Counted from the first letter of the stretch, positions 12,879 to 24,366 are shown. The stretch: 64,000 nt of DNA from Allodiplogaster sudhausi (GCA_945643635.1 CALZFC010000005.1:5101001-5165000), one strand, 5' to 3'. A program made the numbers and translations. Notes: generated by a model not told the origin, from the letters alone.

Positions 12879-15800
12879 ATGGTTAAGATGCAGAGAGAGA
12901 GAGAAAGAAGGAGAGAGGTGCAGAGATGGAGAGAACCATAGCTAGACGAATGGCCGACGAGATAGCATTAGCCTTGGTGTAGAGATTGACAGCATCATCG
13001 AGCCTTCCCGTTTGCTCAGAAACTCTGGCCATCTCGAGACAGGCCGCGGCGTCTCCGCTCTCCTCTGCCATTCGCAAGGCCTGAATTGCTTCGTCCACGA
13101 GAACCCCTTGGATGGGCCCTTCCATCCCCCCCCCTTACCCCCTGCCCCCCCCCCCCTTCCACCCCCACTCATTCACCTCGTCAAAGTGTCCTTGCTGATG
13201 TCGGATGCGCACCATGGAATGGATATCTTCTGCCACCGAATAAAAGTTAATTGCTCCGTCAGTCTCCCCAACACTTTCCAAGAAGGATGCCCACCATCGT
13301 TGCAGTTCTTTGCTGAAAGGAAGAGAGCAGTTCGGGAGGGGAAGAGGAGGAACAAGCCTCTCTCTTCGTCGACGGATATATGACTCCAGCATCTTCTGAC
13401 GCTCTCCCGCCAGCATACGAGGAATCTCCTGTTGGTGGCATCCGGACTGCTCGTATCTTCAAAAGCGCGGAACGAGATAAAGAGAGAGACGAGATAAAGA
13501 AGAGAGATCGGAGAGAGGGATAGAGAAAGAGTAAGAGAGAGATAAAGAGATAGTGGGAGAGAGAGGGAGAGAGAGGTAGAGAGAAAAGAAAAAAAAAGGT
13601 TGTGACTGAGCAATGGCTCCATCGACATCTCCCCCGTCCTCGAGGTACTTTGCCCACTCGTAATGGACACGTTTGATGTGAATTCTGTCGTGTTGAAGAG
13701 CAGAAGCCAATGCCTGTTTATAAAGAAATTAATGACGAATTTATTTGTTCTTGATTATGTTTATTTAAATGATTAGTTTACATAATCTGATTTGCATGGT
13801 ACAGAAGATAAGGAGAAACTAACATGATCCCAATGATTCCGAGCCGTCAGCATTTTGGTGACTTTATCATAGCGGCCACAAGAGATGTAAAGAGATTCTG
13901 CTTCTTCCTGAATCACGGATGCACAGCCTTTAATAGAAAGCAGACAAAGAGCAAGGGAGATAAAGATGTCTTCGGTATACCAGCATTCCGAGGTGGGCGC
14001 CCAGCAAAGCGCATTTCATTGCGTCGTTCTCTCCACGAGCTGTGGCACGTCTGCAAGGGCGAGGTGGAGGAGAACAGAGAGAGAGAGAGGGTAGTAAGAG
14101 AGAGTGAGAGCAGATTGAGAGAATAGAGAGAGAGAGAGAGCAGATTGAGAGAACAGACAGACAGAGAGAGAGAGAGAGAACAAAAGAGAGAAAGAGAAAG
14201 AACTAAAAAAGAGAGAGAGAGGGGAGTGAACCTCAATGCTGCAGCTGCAGTAGCATGTCCCATGTGGCCGAGACAGACCATGGCGACGTCGAGTCTGCGT
14301 GCCTTGACACTCATCGAGGCGAGTTGCTGCCAGACGAGGCTGCTGCACACGGGAGGGATGTCCACTTTCATTTGATAAGAAAGAAGATAACCTTTTGATG
14401 AATTTGATGGCTTTAAAGGCGTCGTCGATTCTGCCGAGAGTGAGAAAGAGACAGAAGTTGAGCATTGCTTCTCTTGTCGTGGCATCCGCTTCCTCGAGAC
14501 CAGCAAACTCCTGCAGTGTCCGCACGAGCAGAAGCTTAGCCACCACCCGATCCGTAGATCGGTTTTCCTCTTCTGATTCTCTCTGAATAGTCAGTGTAGT
14601 CAAAGGAGGGCACTGAGCACGGACATTCTTGAGGAAGTAGATGTTGGGGACAGCACATCCGATGAGTCTGGCAGTGTTCTGAGAGAGAGGCTGAAGAGCA
14701 TGAGGGAGAAGACCATGCTCAGTCGTGGCCAGGGCAGTCAACACGAAGGCCTCGGAGTGGAGGGAGTCCGCGCCGTCGGGAAGGGCCTCCACTACCATGA
14801 AGCGGCCATCCGATTCGTCCCACTCTATGCTGCCCGTGTGGTGGGATGGCAGACAGAAACGACTCCGCTCTCTCTCGATTCGTCTGAGAAGAGTGAGAGA
14901 GAGAGAGAACAGAGAGAGAGAGAAGAGAGAGAAAGAAGAGAGAGATAGAGAGAGAGAAGAGAGAGAAGTGAGTAGATTGATGAGAACCTAGCAGCAGCCG
15001 TGACTGGGCGTAGACTGGAATGAGTGTTGGCCCTCTCTGCTTCTTCCTCTCTCTGTTGCTCGTCCGTCATCCCAGTCTTGAATGAGAAAAGAGACATCAC
15101 ATCGCTCTCTGCATCCCACACCGCCACGCAGTCCGGAGGTCGACTTCCCTGCAAACCTTCATTCATTCTCATCTCTTCATTCTCATATTACCTGTCCACA
15201 GGAAACGGCGACTCTCGTCCCGAGGACGTTAATGCGAGTTTGGTGGAGATTCATGCCCTCTTCTAGCTGAAGACTCTTCGACAGATACTGCTGCCTTGCC
15301 TCCCTTCAAGCATTCATTTCTTTTCCAACTCATGCCCTCTTCTAGCTGAAGACTCTTCGACAGATACTGCTGCCTTGCCTCCCTTCAAGCATTCATTTCT
15401 TTTCCAACTCATTCTTAATCACTCTTACCTTTTACTCAAATCGTAGACTCTGATAAAGTTGTTGGTTGTGGCAAGGCAGAGCCAAGTTCGATTCAAGTGC
15501 ATTCTGCAGGGCTCGCCCTCCATCTCTGGGACTGTGATTTGTTGTTTCACTGTTCCCTGTAAGAGCGTGGAGGAGGAGCAAAGGGAGAATAAGTGAGGTG
15601 AGGAGGAGTAAATGCAAGAGAGGGAAATTGGGATGGCATAATAAATGTAGTAAGATGCCTGAAGAGTGCGAAGGTTGAGTTTGTCGTGCTCCAAGGTTAG
15701 CACAGTCTGGAGCACCAGAGCGACCTCCAGGGCAGAGCACGCGAAGGATGTCGAAGGGAAGGATGCTAAGGAGGACTGGACATCAAGCACTGCCACCGAA

Positions 15801-16377
15801 AATACAGAGAGAGACCGGTGAAGAAGGAGAAAATGAGAAAGTGAGAGAGTGAGAGAGTAAGAGAGTGAGAGAGTAAGAATGTGAGAGAGCGAGAGAGTTA
15901 GAGAGTGAGAGAGTAAGAAGGTGAGAGACTGTATCCGATGACCAGACGACGAGTTGCTTGTCTCCCAAGAAGATTCCCTTAGCTTGGAAAGGTAGTCGAA
16001 GTTCTTGAAATGCTCCAGTGGTTGAGTTGATCAAGCAAAAGGAGGAGGGAGTTGATTGGATCGCAGCCAACTGAAGAATCTTATCTCTTAACTCTCAAGC
16101 GAGGAAATCCTCACCTTGGCTCTGAAGTGGGCGTAGACTGTGTCGTCGTGAAGGAGAATCACTTCACTTCCGGAGTTCACTGCTAATACCAACGCGGCTG
16201 GCGACCAACTCAAACTCACTATCTGAACCGCAGTCAGGATTAGCATATTTTTCTTCTCTCTTCCTCTAGATTCTTCTAACTTTCTCCCGCCTCCTCTTTC
16301 TCAATCTCTTTCCCCTCCTTCTCTTCATCTCACTTCTTCTAGATTCTTTTAACTTTCTCCCATCTTCTCTTTCCCAA

Positions 16378-16409
<32 letters not shown>

Positions 16410-18156
16410 CTTCTCTCTTCCTCTAGATTGTTTTCATTCTCTCCCACCTTATTAGCAATCTTGTCCGCAGATTGAAGAGTCCAGTTGCTTTCACTGTTGG
16501 TTGGGACCTTCCTCCTCCTCCACGTGGCGACCTTTCCATCCGTTGTCCCAGCGCAGATAACACCTATGGATATAGTTGAGGTAACTTTCCTGTCAGGATC
16601 TCATCGAATTGCATGCTCCATAAAATCTTCCTGTCGACCTCTGCGAGCGGCAACGCAAGAAGGGATATCAGTTGCGGAGAAGCCGGAAGCATTCAAAGGA
16701 AGAGATAAATTCTCATCGTTTCGGATGTCCCAGACTCGAATCTAAATCTTCATTTTTTTTACTATTATATACGTGAGAACGGAAGGAAAAGCAGACAAAT
16801 GAAAAGGAAATAGAATGATAATTATCTATGTATCTATGTACTATGTATGCATGTACATACATACATATGTGCAAGCATACAAACGAAATAGTGTTTTGTT
16901 TTTTGTTAAACTGGCCTCTTTCTCGCGGTTGCAGATAACAAGCAGAGCGTCACATAAAGCGAGACGAATATTTTCTAATTTTCCCGTTAATTTCACCTGA
17001 AATTAAAAGGTAGAAATGATGATCCGTACAATAGTTGAAATGCCTTTCGCATTTCAGTGGCGGAATTGGGAGAAGTAAGAGTGAGAATGCGGAGAGAGAG
17101 ATCGGCGGAGAAGACAATGACGAACTCTTTCTCCTTCAGTTCGAAGAGTGCTTCGATTGGGGCGGATGTCTGAAAAGACTCATCTCCTCCTCTCTCATCA
17201 TACTCCTATTGCTTTCTTTCTCATTTAAAATAATAAAACCGTGTAATATGAGCATACATCAAATATTCGTGTGATGGTTTCGTCTTGTTGAATAAGAAAG
17301 AGAAATCCTCTGGTTGCTCCTCCAAGAAGAAAGTGAGAGCCCCCGCCAAAAGCAGAAACTTCACCGCCTTCGCTACTAAATACATTTCATTTCTTATATT
17401 ATTTTCTCGATGTGAATTTTGCATAAGGAGAGAAAGGTTGATGCTGAAAGAATTGAATGCATACAGTGCGATGGCTGTCTTGGCGACTTCTTCGCACTTT
17501 GCCTTCGGCCGTTTCCTTGGTTTGCCCAAGCTCCCTCGCGAGAACAAACAATATTCACCGTTCTCAACAAATCTCTTCATACAAAAATTTCAGGAATGAG
17601 TTAAAAGGCTGGTAGGGGCGAGAGAGGTCAGTGGAGAAACATGGAATGGAGCTGAAGAAGGCAAAGACGTCAATTGGGAGAGATTCACAACCTGATATAC
17701 GGTAAGTAAATGATCTCCGGAGACACTCCAGAGGAGAGCAGAAAGAACTGAAGAAGTATCGATGTCGCCTGAAAAGAGAGAAGTCAAAGGGTACTTCCAG
17801 AGGCATGACATGACATTTCTTCTCTATTGGAGTGAAGAGCGAGAGGAGTCCATCCGCCCAGGCCACGGCTAGCAACTCCTCTGTCGGGCACCAGGCAAAT
17901 TGAGTGATTCGACTCGGGCGAACGCACACTTCTCTCTCGCTCGATGAAGCCTGAGATTATGGTGCAAAGTAGAACAGATCAAGGCAACCAAGAGGAAGGC
18001 CATTTCAATAGTATTCGGGCACACATTATTGTGGAGGAAATGAAGTTGTCCAGATCCATCCTTGGAGTGAGAAGAGACAGCAAGAAGAGGAGATGTTAAT
18101 GCCCATGCTAGAAGATCGTACTCCACCCCCGCGGAGGTCGTCGCTGAGTCGACCAT
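10502..18156 (-). CDS. IFT140: Intraflagellar transport protein 140 homolog (IFT-A core subunit)
   Basis: Complete multi-exon minus-strand gene. IFT140 is a WD40 plus TPR scaffold of the IFT-A complex, needed for retrograde ciliary transport and membrane-protein entry into cilia. The likely start at 18156 opens MVDSATTSAGVEYDLLAWAL, aligning with the first WD40 blade. Further landmarks (minus strand): ITQFAWCPTEELLAVAWADG (about 17900), GTVKQQITVPEMEGEPCRMH (about 15540), FKTGMTDEQQ (about 15080), NFCLFLTLGRIDDAFKAIKF (about 14430), KARRLDVAMVCLGHMGHA (about 14290), IHIKRVHYEWAKYLEDGGDV (about 13660), SGDAAACLEMARVSEQTGRL (about 13050), FYEDLPGHAQTAVMLYHK (about 12180), VGKALDVAYRTEQYSALDLV (about 12080) and the C-terminal LLPREVLDQVADAVGQP, with stop at 10502-10504. 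Its introns are rich in GA on the + strand, that is CT in the sense direction. A 79-bp duplication affects one exon edge (15251-15408). Confidence 0.9.
11809..11862 (+). repeat. (CT)n microsatellite in IFT140 intron
   Basis: CT run on the + strand inside the minus-strand gene, so GA in the sense direction: an exception to the general CT-in-sense trend. Confidence 0.8.
12284..12930 (+). repeat. Complex GA-rich minisatellite in IFT140 intron
   Basis: About 650 bases built of diverged units carrying AGGAGAGAGGTGCAGAGAT with variable GA runs and recurring AAGGATTAAGATGCAGAG. It fills one IFT140 intron. Long open frames through it (Arg/Glu/Lys-rich) are repeat artefacts. Confidence 0.85.
13470..13585 (+). 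repeat. GA-rich simple repeat in IFT140 intron
   Basis: Imperfect GAGATAAAGAGAGA-type repeats; pyrimidine-rich in the sense (minus) direction. Confidence 0.75.
14070..14222 (+). repeat. GA-rich simple repeat in IFT140 intron
   Basis: Imperfect (GA)n with repeated GAGCAGATTGAGAGAA and ACAGACAGACAG segments, between two TPR-region exons. Confidence 0.75.
14886..14968 (+). repeat. GA-rich simple repeat in IFT140 intron
   Basis: (GA)n with AA interruptions in the intron upstream (sense direction) of the MVVEALPDGADSLHSEAF exon. Confidence 0.75.
15251..15408. repeat. Exact 79-bp tandem duplication across an IFT140 exon edge
   Basis: Two identical consecutive 79-base units (15251-15329 and 15330-15408), each beginning TCATGCCCTCTTCTAGCTGA. 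Read on the minus strand each unit holds the 3' end of an intron, the acceptor (AAGGGAG) and the first part of the exon encoding ARQYLSKSLQLEEG. The gene therefore has two copies of one 3' splice site. 79 is not a multiple of 3, so using the upstream acceptor with read-through would shift the frame. Confidence 0.85.
15833..15930 (+). repeat. GAGAGTRA repeat in IFT140 intron
   Basis: Tandem GTGAGAGA / GTAAGAGA octamers in the intron between sense-strand exons near 15960 and 15790. Confidence 0.7.
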
Positions 18157-18399
18157 CGATCCTTATTCCGCTTCAACTCCTCCAATTCCGTTGTCTATGT
18201 GAAGAAAGGTTGTGTTGTATGCTCATTCGTCTCCATGACAACTTCCCTTCACATAAAACACACTTTCGCTGTTGAATCAGAAGATCGTTAATAATCAAAT
18301 AGCTTTCCAATTAAACATCCATTTGTTAAATTAGTTTAAAAAAAAATAGAACTTGCATGTTTTAACCGAGTTGAAAATGTGCAGCCACATGTCTTATGA

Positions 18400-19200
18400 G
18401 ATCTTTTCATTCATTTCATTTATTTACGGCATTTGTAAATGCGCGTGATGATGATATATAGGTATAAGTATATGGATATATGGAATAGCATAGTATAGAT
18501 ATGTACAAATAAGAATTGAAATAGCCCGATGGTGGTGAGGTCAGAGGGAGGTGGAAGGGTTGGGGGGTGGGGGAAGGGGGAAGGGAGAGGAGATGAGGGA
18601 TGGGGAAAGTGTTCTGGACTTGGCTATATTGTTGAACGCCTTTGCGGCTCGGATGAAAAAGGAATGAGAACGGATGGAAGATCTGGTAGAAGGGTAAGCT
18701 AGCTGGAATGAGAGGCCACGTGTTCTACTGTTGCGGAAGTGGAAGTAGTGAGGATTAGCATCCGAAATGCGTCGGTGGCCGAAAACAAGTCTACGTGCCA
18801 GTGTAAAGTCAGCATGGTCACGACGGGATTTGAGAGAAGGGAGGGAGAGGGCGGTATTCCTAGTGGCGCTATCCGGGAGGTTGGAGCTAGTATGGTCTAG
18901 GGACCGGCGAAAAATGACACGGGTAAAATAGTTCTGGGCTTTCTCTAGGGTGCGGATGTCACGTTTAAGACGAGGAGAAAAGGTAACCGAGCAGGTCTCT
19001 AGTATGGGGCGGATATAAATAGTATAAGCAGATAGAAGAACCTTAATATTGCGAGTGCGGAGGGCGCGGAGGAGGGGGTAGGATTTAGAAAGAGCCTTAT
19101 TGGCAAGGTAAGAGCAGTGGGGAGAGAAAGAGAGTTTAGAGTCAATAATTATGCCGAGGTCTCGGGCGGAATCAACTACTTTAAGGGGGATGATCTTACA
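18400..19200 (-). mobile_element. 3' end of a non-LTR (LINE) retrotransposon, 5' truncated
   Basis: The minus strand encodes one open frame from about 19198 to the stop at 18541-18543. It reads like the C-terminal end of a LINE reverse transcriptase: VVDSARDLGIIIDSKLSFSP, then YIRPILETCSVTFSPRLKRD, then LEKAQNYFTRVIFRR, then SLPSLKSRRDHADFTLARRL. This is the 'LG..ID..L.F..H' plus 'YVRP.LEY' arrangement seen at the end of CR1/L2/Jockey-type polymerases. Downstream is an AT-rich 3' region ending in a simple tail, AAATAAATGAAATGAATGAA (about 18410-18430). It lacks the catalytic core and is a dead 5'-truncated copy. The frame is uninterrupted, suggesting fairly recent insertion. Clade is not certain. 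Confidence 0.8.
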
Positions 19201-19251
19201 TTAGAAGTATACAATTTCTGTCTTGTATTTTCTGTGCGATTATACTGTAGG

Positions 19252-21162
19252 TACTCGGGAAAAATCGGAGCAACTGCTACGCACTTCAAAAGCAACTGCT
19301 TAGCAGTTCAAATCGCACACCTACCCTTCCACTTAAGGACTTCTATTCCGAGTATTTTTTACTGCTATGCATCTTTTCAAGTGCGTAGCAGCTGCTAAAT
19401 GAGAGCGAAGCCTAATCTAAGAGGATGCGAAGCAGCAGCATTTCGCCTGCTAAAAGGCATATTGTATACTACGAGTGATGACACCAAAAATATTTTCTTC
19501 CTTTTCAACTGCTAAAACGATTACTGTAGCGCTCCCACCGAATTTTTTCTTTAACGTTGTTCTCACCAAATCTCGCCCGGAACTACTTTTATTCTTTTAC
19601 TATAACAGTTTAACAACGCAACACGGAGCCTAAACAACAGCAACAGAGTTCACAATCATACACTGAACCTGGAGAAGAAAAAATCACGGCATACAGTGCA
19701 AAAAGGGAGTGGATGTAGGAGTTAAAACATACAGGAAGAATAAACAAACATTAAGGAAGAAGCTCGTTCTTAGAGGAAAATAACAAAATAACAAGTACAC
19801 GTGATGAGCAAGCGAAATTATGCGCGAGATCAATAAGATATGCGTGATCCTGATAAATGTCACTCGTCGAATCATACGAACTGGCACTCATCAAATTAAC
19901 ATGGAAGTCATACAAATGGTCAGGTATGCTCACTCCTCTTCCGCGCAGTTTCCGCATAGTGAAACTGAAGTTATCGTCCTTCGAATCCGTTTCTTCACCG
20001 CTTGGTGCGCTTCCTTACAACGGTCGCCATTTAGCAGGAAATACCGATCAATTCCTGAAAAGATATAAATAGGATCAGTGATAGTGCAGTCAAAAGCATA
20101 GTAACAGAGGAATTCGCTTAATATTTTTTTTAAGTTTGCAAACCTTTCTTCGATATCCCCTCGTCGAAAAAGAAGGAGGTCGTCAGCAACTCATCATTCG
20201 TCAGCGAGCTGACGACTGAGTGTAGATAGTCTAAACAAATACACAAATTATAGATTTAGACAAGAACAGCATAAATGAATGAAGCCGAAATGGATGAAGG
20301 AGCTGTCGCCAATAAATGATGTACTTGCAGGTCGATAGTATCTAAAGAAAACCAGCTGTACTGCTCACATCAGCATAAAAACATACCGTTATTAGGAGAG
20401 GGCAATGACTCGTCCTCTCCTGAAGAACTCGCGTCTTCGGAGTCATGAGGTGTCAGTTGTCCAGGATCATCAAGCAACCGCTCATCTCAAGGACGATAAA
20501 TACGGTACGAATAGTTTTCTTAGCCTTGAAACCACAAGTAGAAAACAAACCAACACCGAACCTGTATCATTGGTGGACACTGCAGAAGCGACATTTGACT
20601 GTTGAGTTGCTCGCGTCGCAGTAGCTCGCATTAGCGGAAGAAGAGGCCTTTGACGTATGAACGGGGAGAACCTGTAACAAACGAGAGTAATATCCCACAA
20701 CCGCCATTAGAAAATCTGACCGAATTCAACCAACATTTTTTTTGCGAGCAAGACTCGACAATTCCACTGCGCTTACTCTTGTAACATCAAGAAAATTGAT
20801 GAAATAAAGATTATTTAGGCCTGGTTTATAGGCAGGGAAACATTTAAAACGCAAGAATTACATTTAACAAGTAGCCAAAGTCTTAACATATGGTACAACA
20901 GCTGATGGAAACTCCAGGTCAAATGTTAAACTTTTACCATTTCTTTCATTGTTCAGTAAGGATATTCGCTTCGAGAAAATTGAGCATTCAAATATTAGCA
21001 GCGAAGTAGTACTAAGCTATGCAACCGCTTAGCAGTTCAAAAGTCGTTCGTTTGAGTTCGACTACCCTTCCACTTTAGCACTGCTATTTCAAATTTTCGC
21101 TGCTAAATGACAACTGTGCTTCTTTTTCGCTGCGAAGCAGTTGCTCCGATTTTTCCCGAGTA
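19252..21162. mobile_element. TIR DNA transposon, 1.9 kb, carrying a spliced gene
   Basis: Terminal inverted repeats of 32 bases with one mismatch: the left end starts TACTCGGGAAAAATCGGAGC at 19252 and the right end finishes GCTCCGATTTTTCCCGAGTA at 21162. No target duplication longer than the shared TA is evident. Both ends carry subterminal copies in the same orientation of TTAGCAGTTCAAA followed by CTACCCTTCCACTT (left about 19298-19335, right about 21028-21075), plus scattered GCTGCTAAATGA motifs. No transposase similar to a family I know was seen. The superfamily is open; a TA target would fit Tc1/mariner-like elements. Confidence 0.75.
19930..20700 (-). CDS. Putative four-exon gene inside the TIR element, unknown function
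   Basis: Splice-consistent model complement(join(19930..20054,20144..20230,20387..20485,20562..20700)): 450 bases, 149 residues. All introns are GT...AG (donors GTTCGG, GTATGT, GTTTGC; acceptors CTTGAG, TGTTTAG, TTTTCAG) and the three phase-1 junctions create D, D and G codons that keep the frame. The protein has a basic/Arg-rich N-terminus, an acidic Ser-rich part (DDPGQLTPHDSEDASSSGED), then SVVSSLTNDELLTTSFFFDE, and a C-terminal part with ISKKGIDRYFLLNGDRC and LCGNCAEEE. I do not recognise the family. The start Met is uncertain (first Met in frame at 20700). It could be an accessory protein of the transposon or a captured host gene. Confidence 0.45.
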
Positions 21163-21474
21163 ATGTGGGAAATTTCTCTTAAACACTATAAAGTTCTTAG
21201 CATGCCGGTGACGTTAAATATTCTTTGCTTATAATTCGCTTTTTTAGTTCTTCCATTCCCATTGTGTCCCACTCTCGCTTCGCACAGTTCGCTTTCCTTT
21301 GTCCACCTTGTTCAGTTACCCGATTTTATAAAATCAGGGAATTAATTGTCCTAGTGCCAGTTTTTTTTCCGACTTCCGACTGCTTGTTTTTCCCATTGTT
21401 TGTATTCCGTGAACAAAATGGGGGCAAGTTCTACGATCTTGTCTTTCGTGTTCTCCATATTTTCAGATTAGGAA

Positions 21475-23369
21475 ATGCTGAGATGTAGCAACTTGCTGAT
21501 AAGTCGAATATCAGTATGTGCTCCATCCACTTCACTTGGTCATCTTCATGGCTCACTTGCTTTGCAAAGTCTGCCTAATGTTGGTGTGAAATGCATAGGT
21601 TGTTATCCATTGATTTTGGTTATAATTACCAGGTGAAACCGGTGCAGGATGAGCTGCCCCACCTGGATCCGCTTGCTCCATCACCTTTCTCCACTGCGCG
21701 GGTAACCTCTGGGTCTCGCACAGCAAAACAACACCTCTCCATTGTCGGTCAGTGATCTTATTGCTTTATTGTCATGATCGGTTCTTCATGTTTTATTTTA
21801 TTTTATTTTGATAGCTTTATTTAGGAGACGATGATAACCTTGAGATGTGGACAAAGATGGAACCCCGCGGACTTGTCTCTGCCTATCTTCAGCTGTCCAA
21901 GTCGAAGCTCACCTTACTGATTACATCAACAGCTGTCGCAGGATATTTAATGGGCCCGAATGCGATTGATATGGGTTAGATGATCAAGTAGTTTTGTTGA
22001 GATTTGGAGATGAAACTGTGGGTGTGATATGGAGAGTGATGGGGGTTGTGAGTGCAGTTGCGTTGTGTGGATGCGCGGCGGGCACTGCTCTGCTGTCCTC
22101 TGCTGCCAATGCCTGCAATCAACTGCTCGAGGCTCCTTACGATGCTCAGATGAAGCGGACGCAGAGTCGAGTCCTCGTTGTTCACAGGTATCATTTGAGA
22201 AGACTCTTCTCTAACTTTCTCTTTCCCTTGTTGAGATTCTCTCCACTGCACGCCTTTGCATTCGCGGGAGTGTCTGCTTTGGCTGGCACGGCCCTTCTGC
22301 TGACCACCTCGAATGAGTTGGCCGCTTCTCTGGGTGTCCTGAACCTCTTGCTGTATGCCGGAATATACACTCCCATGAAGAGAACGAGCATCGCGTGTAC
22401 CTGGGCAGGGGCCGTGGTGGGGGCGATTCCTCCCCTCATGGGGTACGCGGCTGCCACGGGAGCACTGGACGCGGGTGCCTTGTGTCTCGCTGCCATTCTT
22501 TACTCTTGGCAGTTCCCTCACTTCAACGGACTCTCCTGGAATCTCAGGGGAGATTACAGCAAGGCAAGCATTGTCTCTTTGCTAGTAAAAGTGTGTGAGT
22601 GAATGAATACTCAGGCTGGCTACCGCGTGATGTGTGTGACAGACCAGGCGTTGTGTCGCCGGACTTCTCTCCGTCATTCTCTGGCTCTCCTCTTCCTCTG
22701 CTCGGTTGCCGCTCCTCTCTCTGATCTCACTACCATCACCTTTGCTCTCGACTCCATCCCTGTTAATGCTGTCATGGTACGTCTTCTTATATTTCAATCA
22801 GCACACCGCTAAGCCTAAACTGTGGTCAGTGTGCAAATATGAGTAGCGTAATTTGAATGGATGTTGTATGGTCGCCTAACTCCCATACAACCGAAATTAT
22901 TCTTTCGAATGTGTTTGACACCACCCACAACAATAGGACCTCATGGGTCAAGAATAGAGTGCGGTAACAACAGTCGCGTGACAAAAATGTGGATAGTGAG
23001 AACCAAGAAGTAGCCTTCTCCACATCCTCTGTCATTCTTTCTACAGTCTGGCTACCGTACGCATTAGAGGCTCCTACAGTAATTCCATGATGTCGGTCAC
23101 TATAGTTCTTTAATTCTTATCCCTTGGATTACGAGCCCTAAAACATAGCGAGTAATACTGCTAGGGAGGGAGGAGATCTACCTTGGAAGGGTTAATGAAT
23201 AATTCTCCAGCTGTACCTGTCATACAAGTTCTACCGAGCTCCGGACGCTAAGAATTCGCGTCAACTCTTTTTCTACTCCTTGCTATATCTGCCATTGATG
23301 ATGGGACTCATGGTTGTCTCCAACGGGGGAAGAAACTCAGAGCAGAAGAAGAAAGAGGACTTGATCTGA
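21475..23369 (+). CDS. COX10: Protoheme IX farnesyltransferase, mitochondrial
   Basis: Multi-exon gene for the inner-membrane UbiA-family enzyme that converts heme b to heme O for cytochrome c oxidase. The start at 21475 gives a plausible mitochondrial targeting peptide (MLRCSNLLISRISVCAPSTS: Arg/Ser-rich, no acidic residues). The core starts near 21850 with YLQLSKSKLTLLITSTAVAG. The prenyl-diphosphate/Mg site is AANACNQLLEAPYDAQMKRT (about 22110). NLLLYAGIYTPMKRTSIA (about 22340), AILYSWQFPHFNGLSWNLRG (about 22490) and the second Asp motif DYSKAGYRVM (split by an intron) follow. The last exon (about 23216) encodes SYKFYRAPDAKNSRQLFFYS and stops at 23367-23369. The length and all hydrophobic segments look complete. 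Upstream it is separated from IFT140 by transposon debris. Confidence 0.9.
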
Positions 23370-23739
23370 GAAGAGACTTCTCACTCTTCTCGATTAGGAT
23401 CGATGTCATAGACGATGATTGCGAAGGAAACCTGTTTGAAAATGTTCATCTCAATTAGTGGAAAAACTTTCCTTTCAGTACCACACTGCCCTTTATATTT
23501 GTGAGTCGTCTTATTTCCTCAGCTGTTGAATTCGTATGAAAATGAAGTTGTTGAGTTAAAGAGCATCGGTTATAGTTGTTGTATTAGTTATCCCTGATCG
23601 TTACTTTCAGAGTTCTTACTCTAGATTGCTTAGTTCGCTAATACTCTGTGAAGGACAGATGTTTTAAGTGGTAGATTCGGTTCTTGCTTATCCTTTTGTC
23701 ACGATGAATATCTCAAAATTGTAGATAGCTGATTGATTG

Positions 23740-23745
23740 AATAAA
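23740..23745 (+). terminator. Candidate polyadenylation signal of COX10
   Basis: AATAAA 370 bases after the COX10 stop; distant but the first canonical hexamer seen. Confidence 0.3.
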
Positions 23746-23925
23746 CTAACTCGCTAGATTGAATGTTTGTTTTGTTTGCTGCAGAGACGAGATCGGTCGG
23801 TCACCGGAATTGATATCTAACTCTTACTCAGCATGAGTTTAGGGAGTTTCCCTGTTTCTTTTTTTTAAGTGTCCGACTTTTTCTACCTCTCTTTTTTTCT
23901 ATTCTCTTACTCTTCTTTTCTCTTC

Positions 23926-24020
23926 TCTTCGTCTTCTCTTCTCTTCTCTTCTCTTCTCTTCTCTTCTCTTCTCTTCTCTTCTCTTCTCTTCTCTTCTCTT
24001 CTCTTCTCTTCTCTTCTCTT
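23926..24020 (+). repeat. (CTTCT)n pentanucleotide microsatellite
   Basis: About 18 near-perfect repeats of CTTCT, followed by degenerate TTCTCC units. Confidence 0.9.
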
Positions 24021-24290
24021 CGTTTTTCTTCTCCTTCTCCTTCTCTAACTCTCAATCTATCTCGTATTCTCTCGTTTTTTTTTCTTTTCTTTCAGCGTGT
24101 TCCACTCCATGGTGTTCTCCTAGTTCCTTTTGTTCCTCTACTTGATGGATGCCCTTTTTTTACTCACTTCATAGGTGGTAGCCGAGTGTTGTTCCCTGTC
24201 CAGTTAATCAATACGTGGCTGGGGGCGAAAGATGTAACATTGTTCCACTCTTGGCCGTGAGTGGTCATCCTAGCATAGTTGCCGTTTTCC

Positions 24291-24320
24291 TCTCTCTATC
24301 TCTCTCTCCTCTCGCTCCTC

Positions 24321-24366
<46 letters not shown>
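24291..24366 (+). repeat. (CT)n microsatellite
   Basis: CT run just downstream of the GTGAGT donor near 24257, in the unassigned region. Confidence 0.85.

Noticed and set aside
12252..12941. Long Arg/Glu/Lys-rich open frames
   Set aside because: They lie wholly in the GA minisatellite of an IFT140 intron; purine repeats lack stop codons in these frames.
21976..22521. 181-residue minus-strand open frame
   Set aside because: Antisense shadow of COX10 exons.
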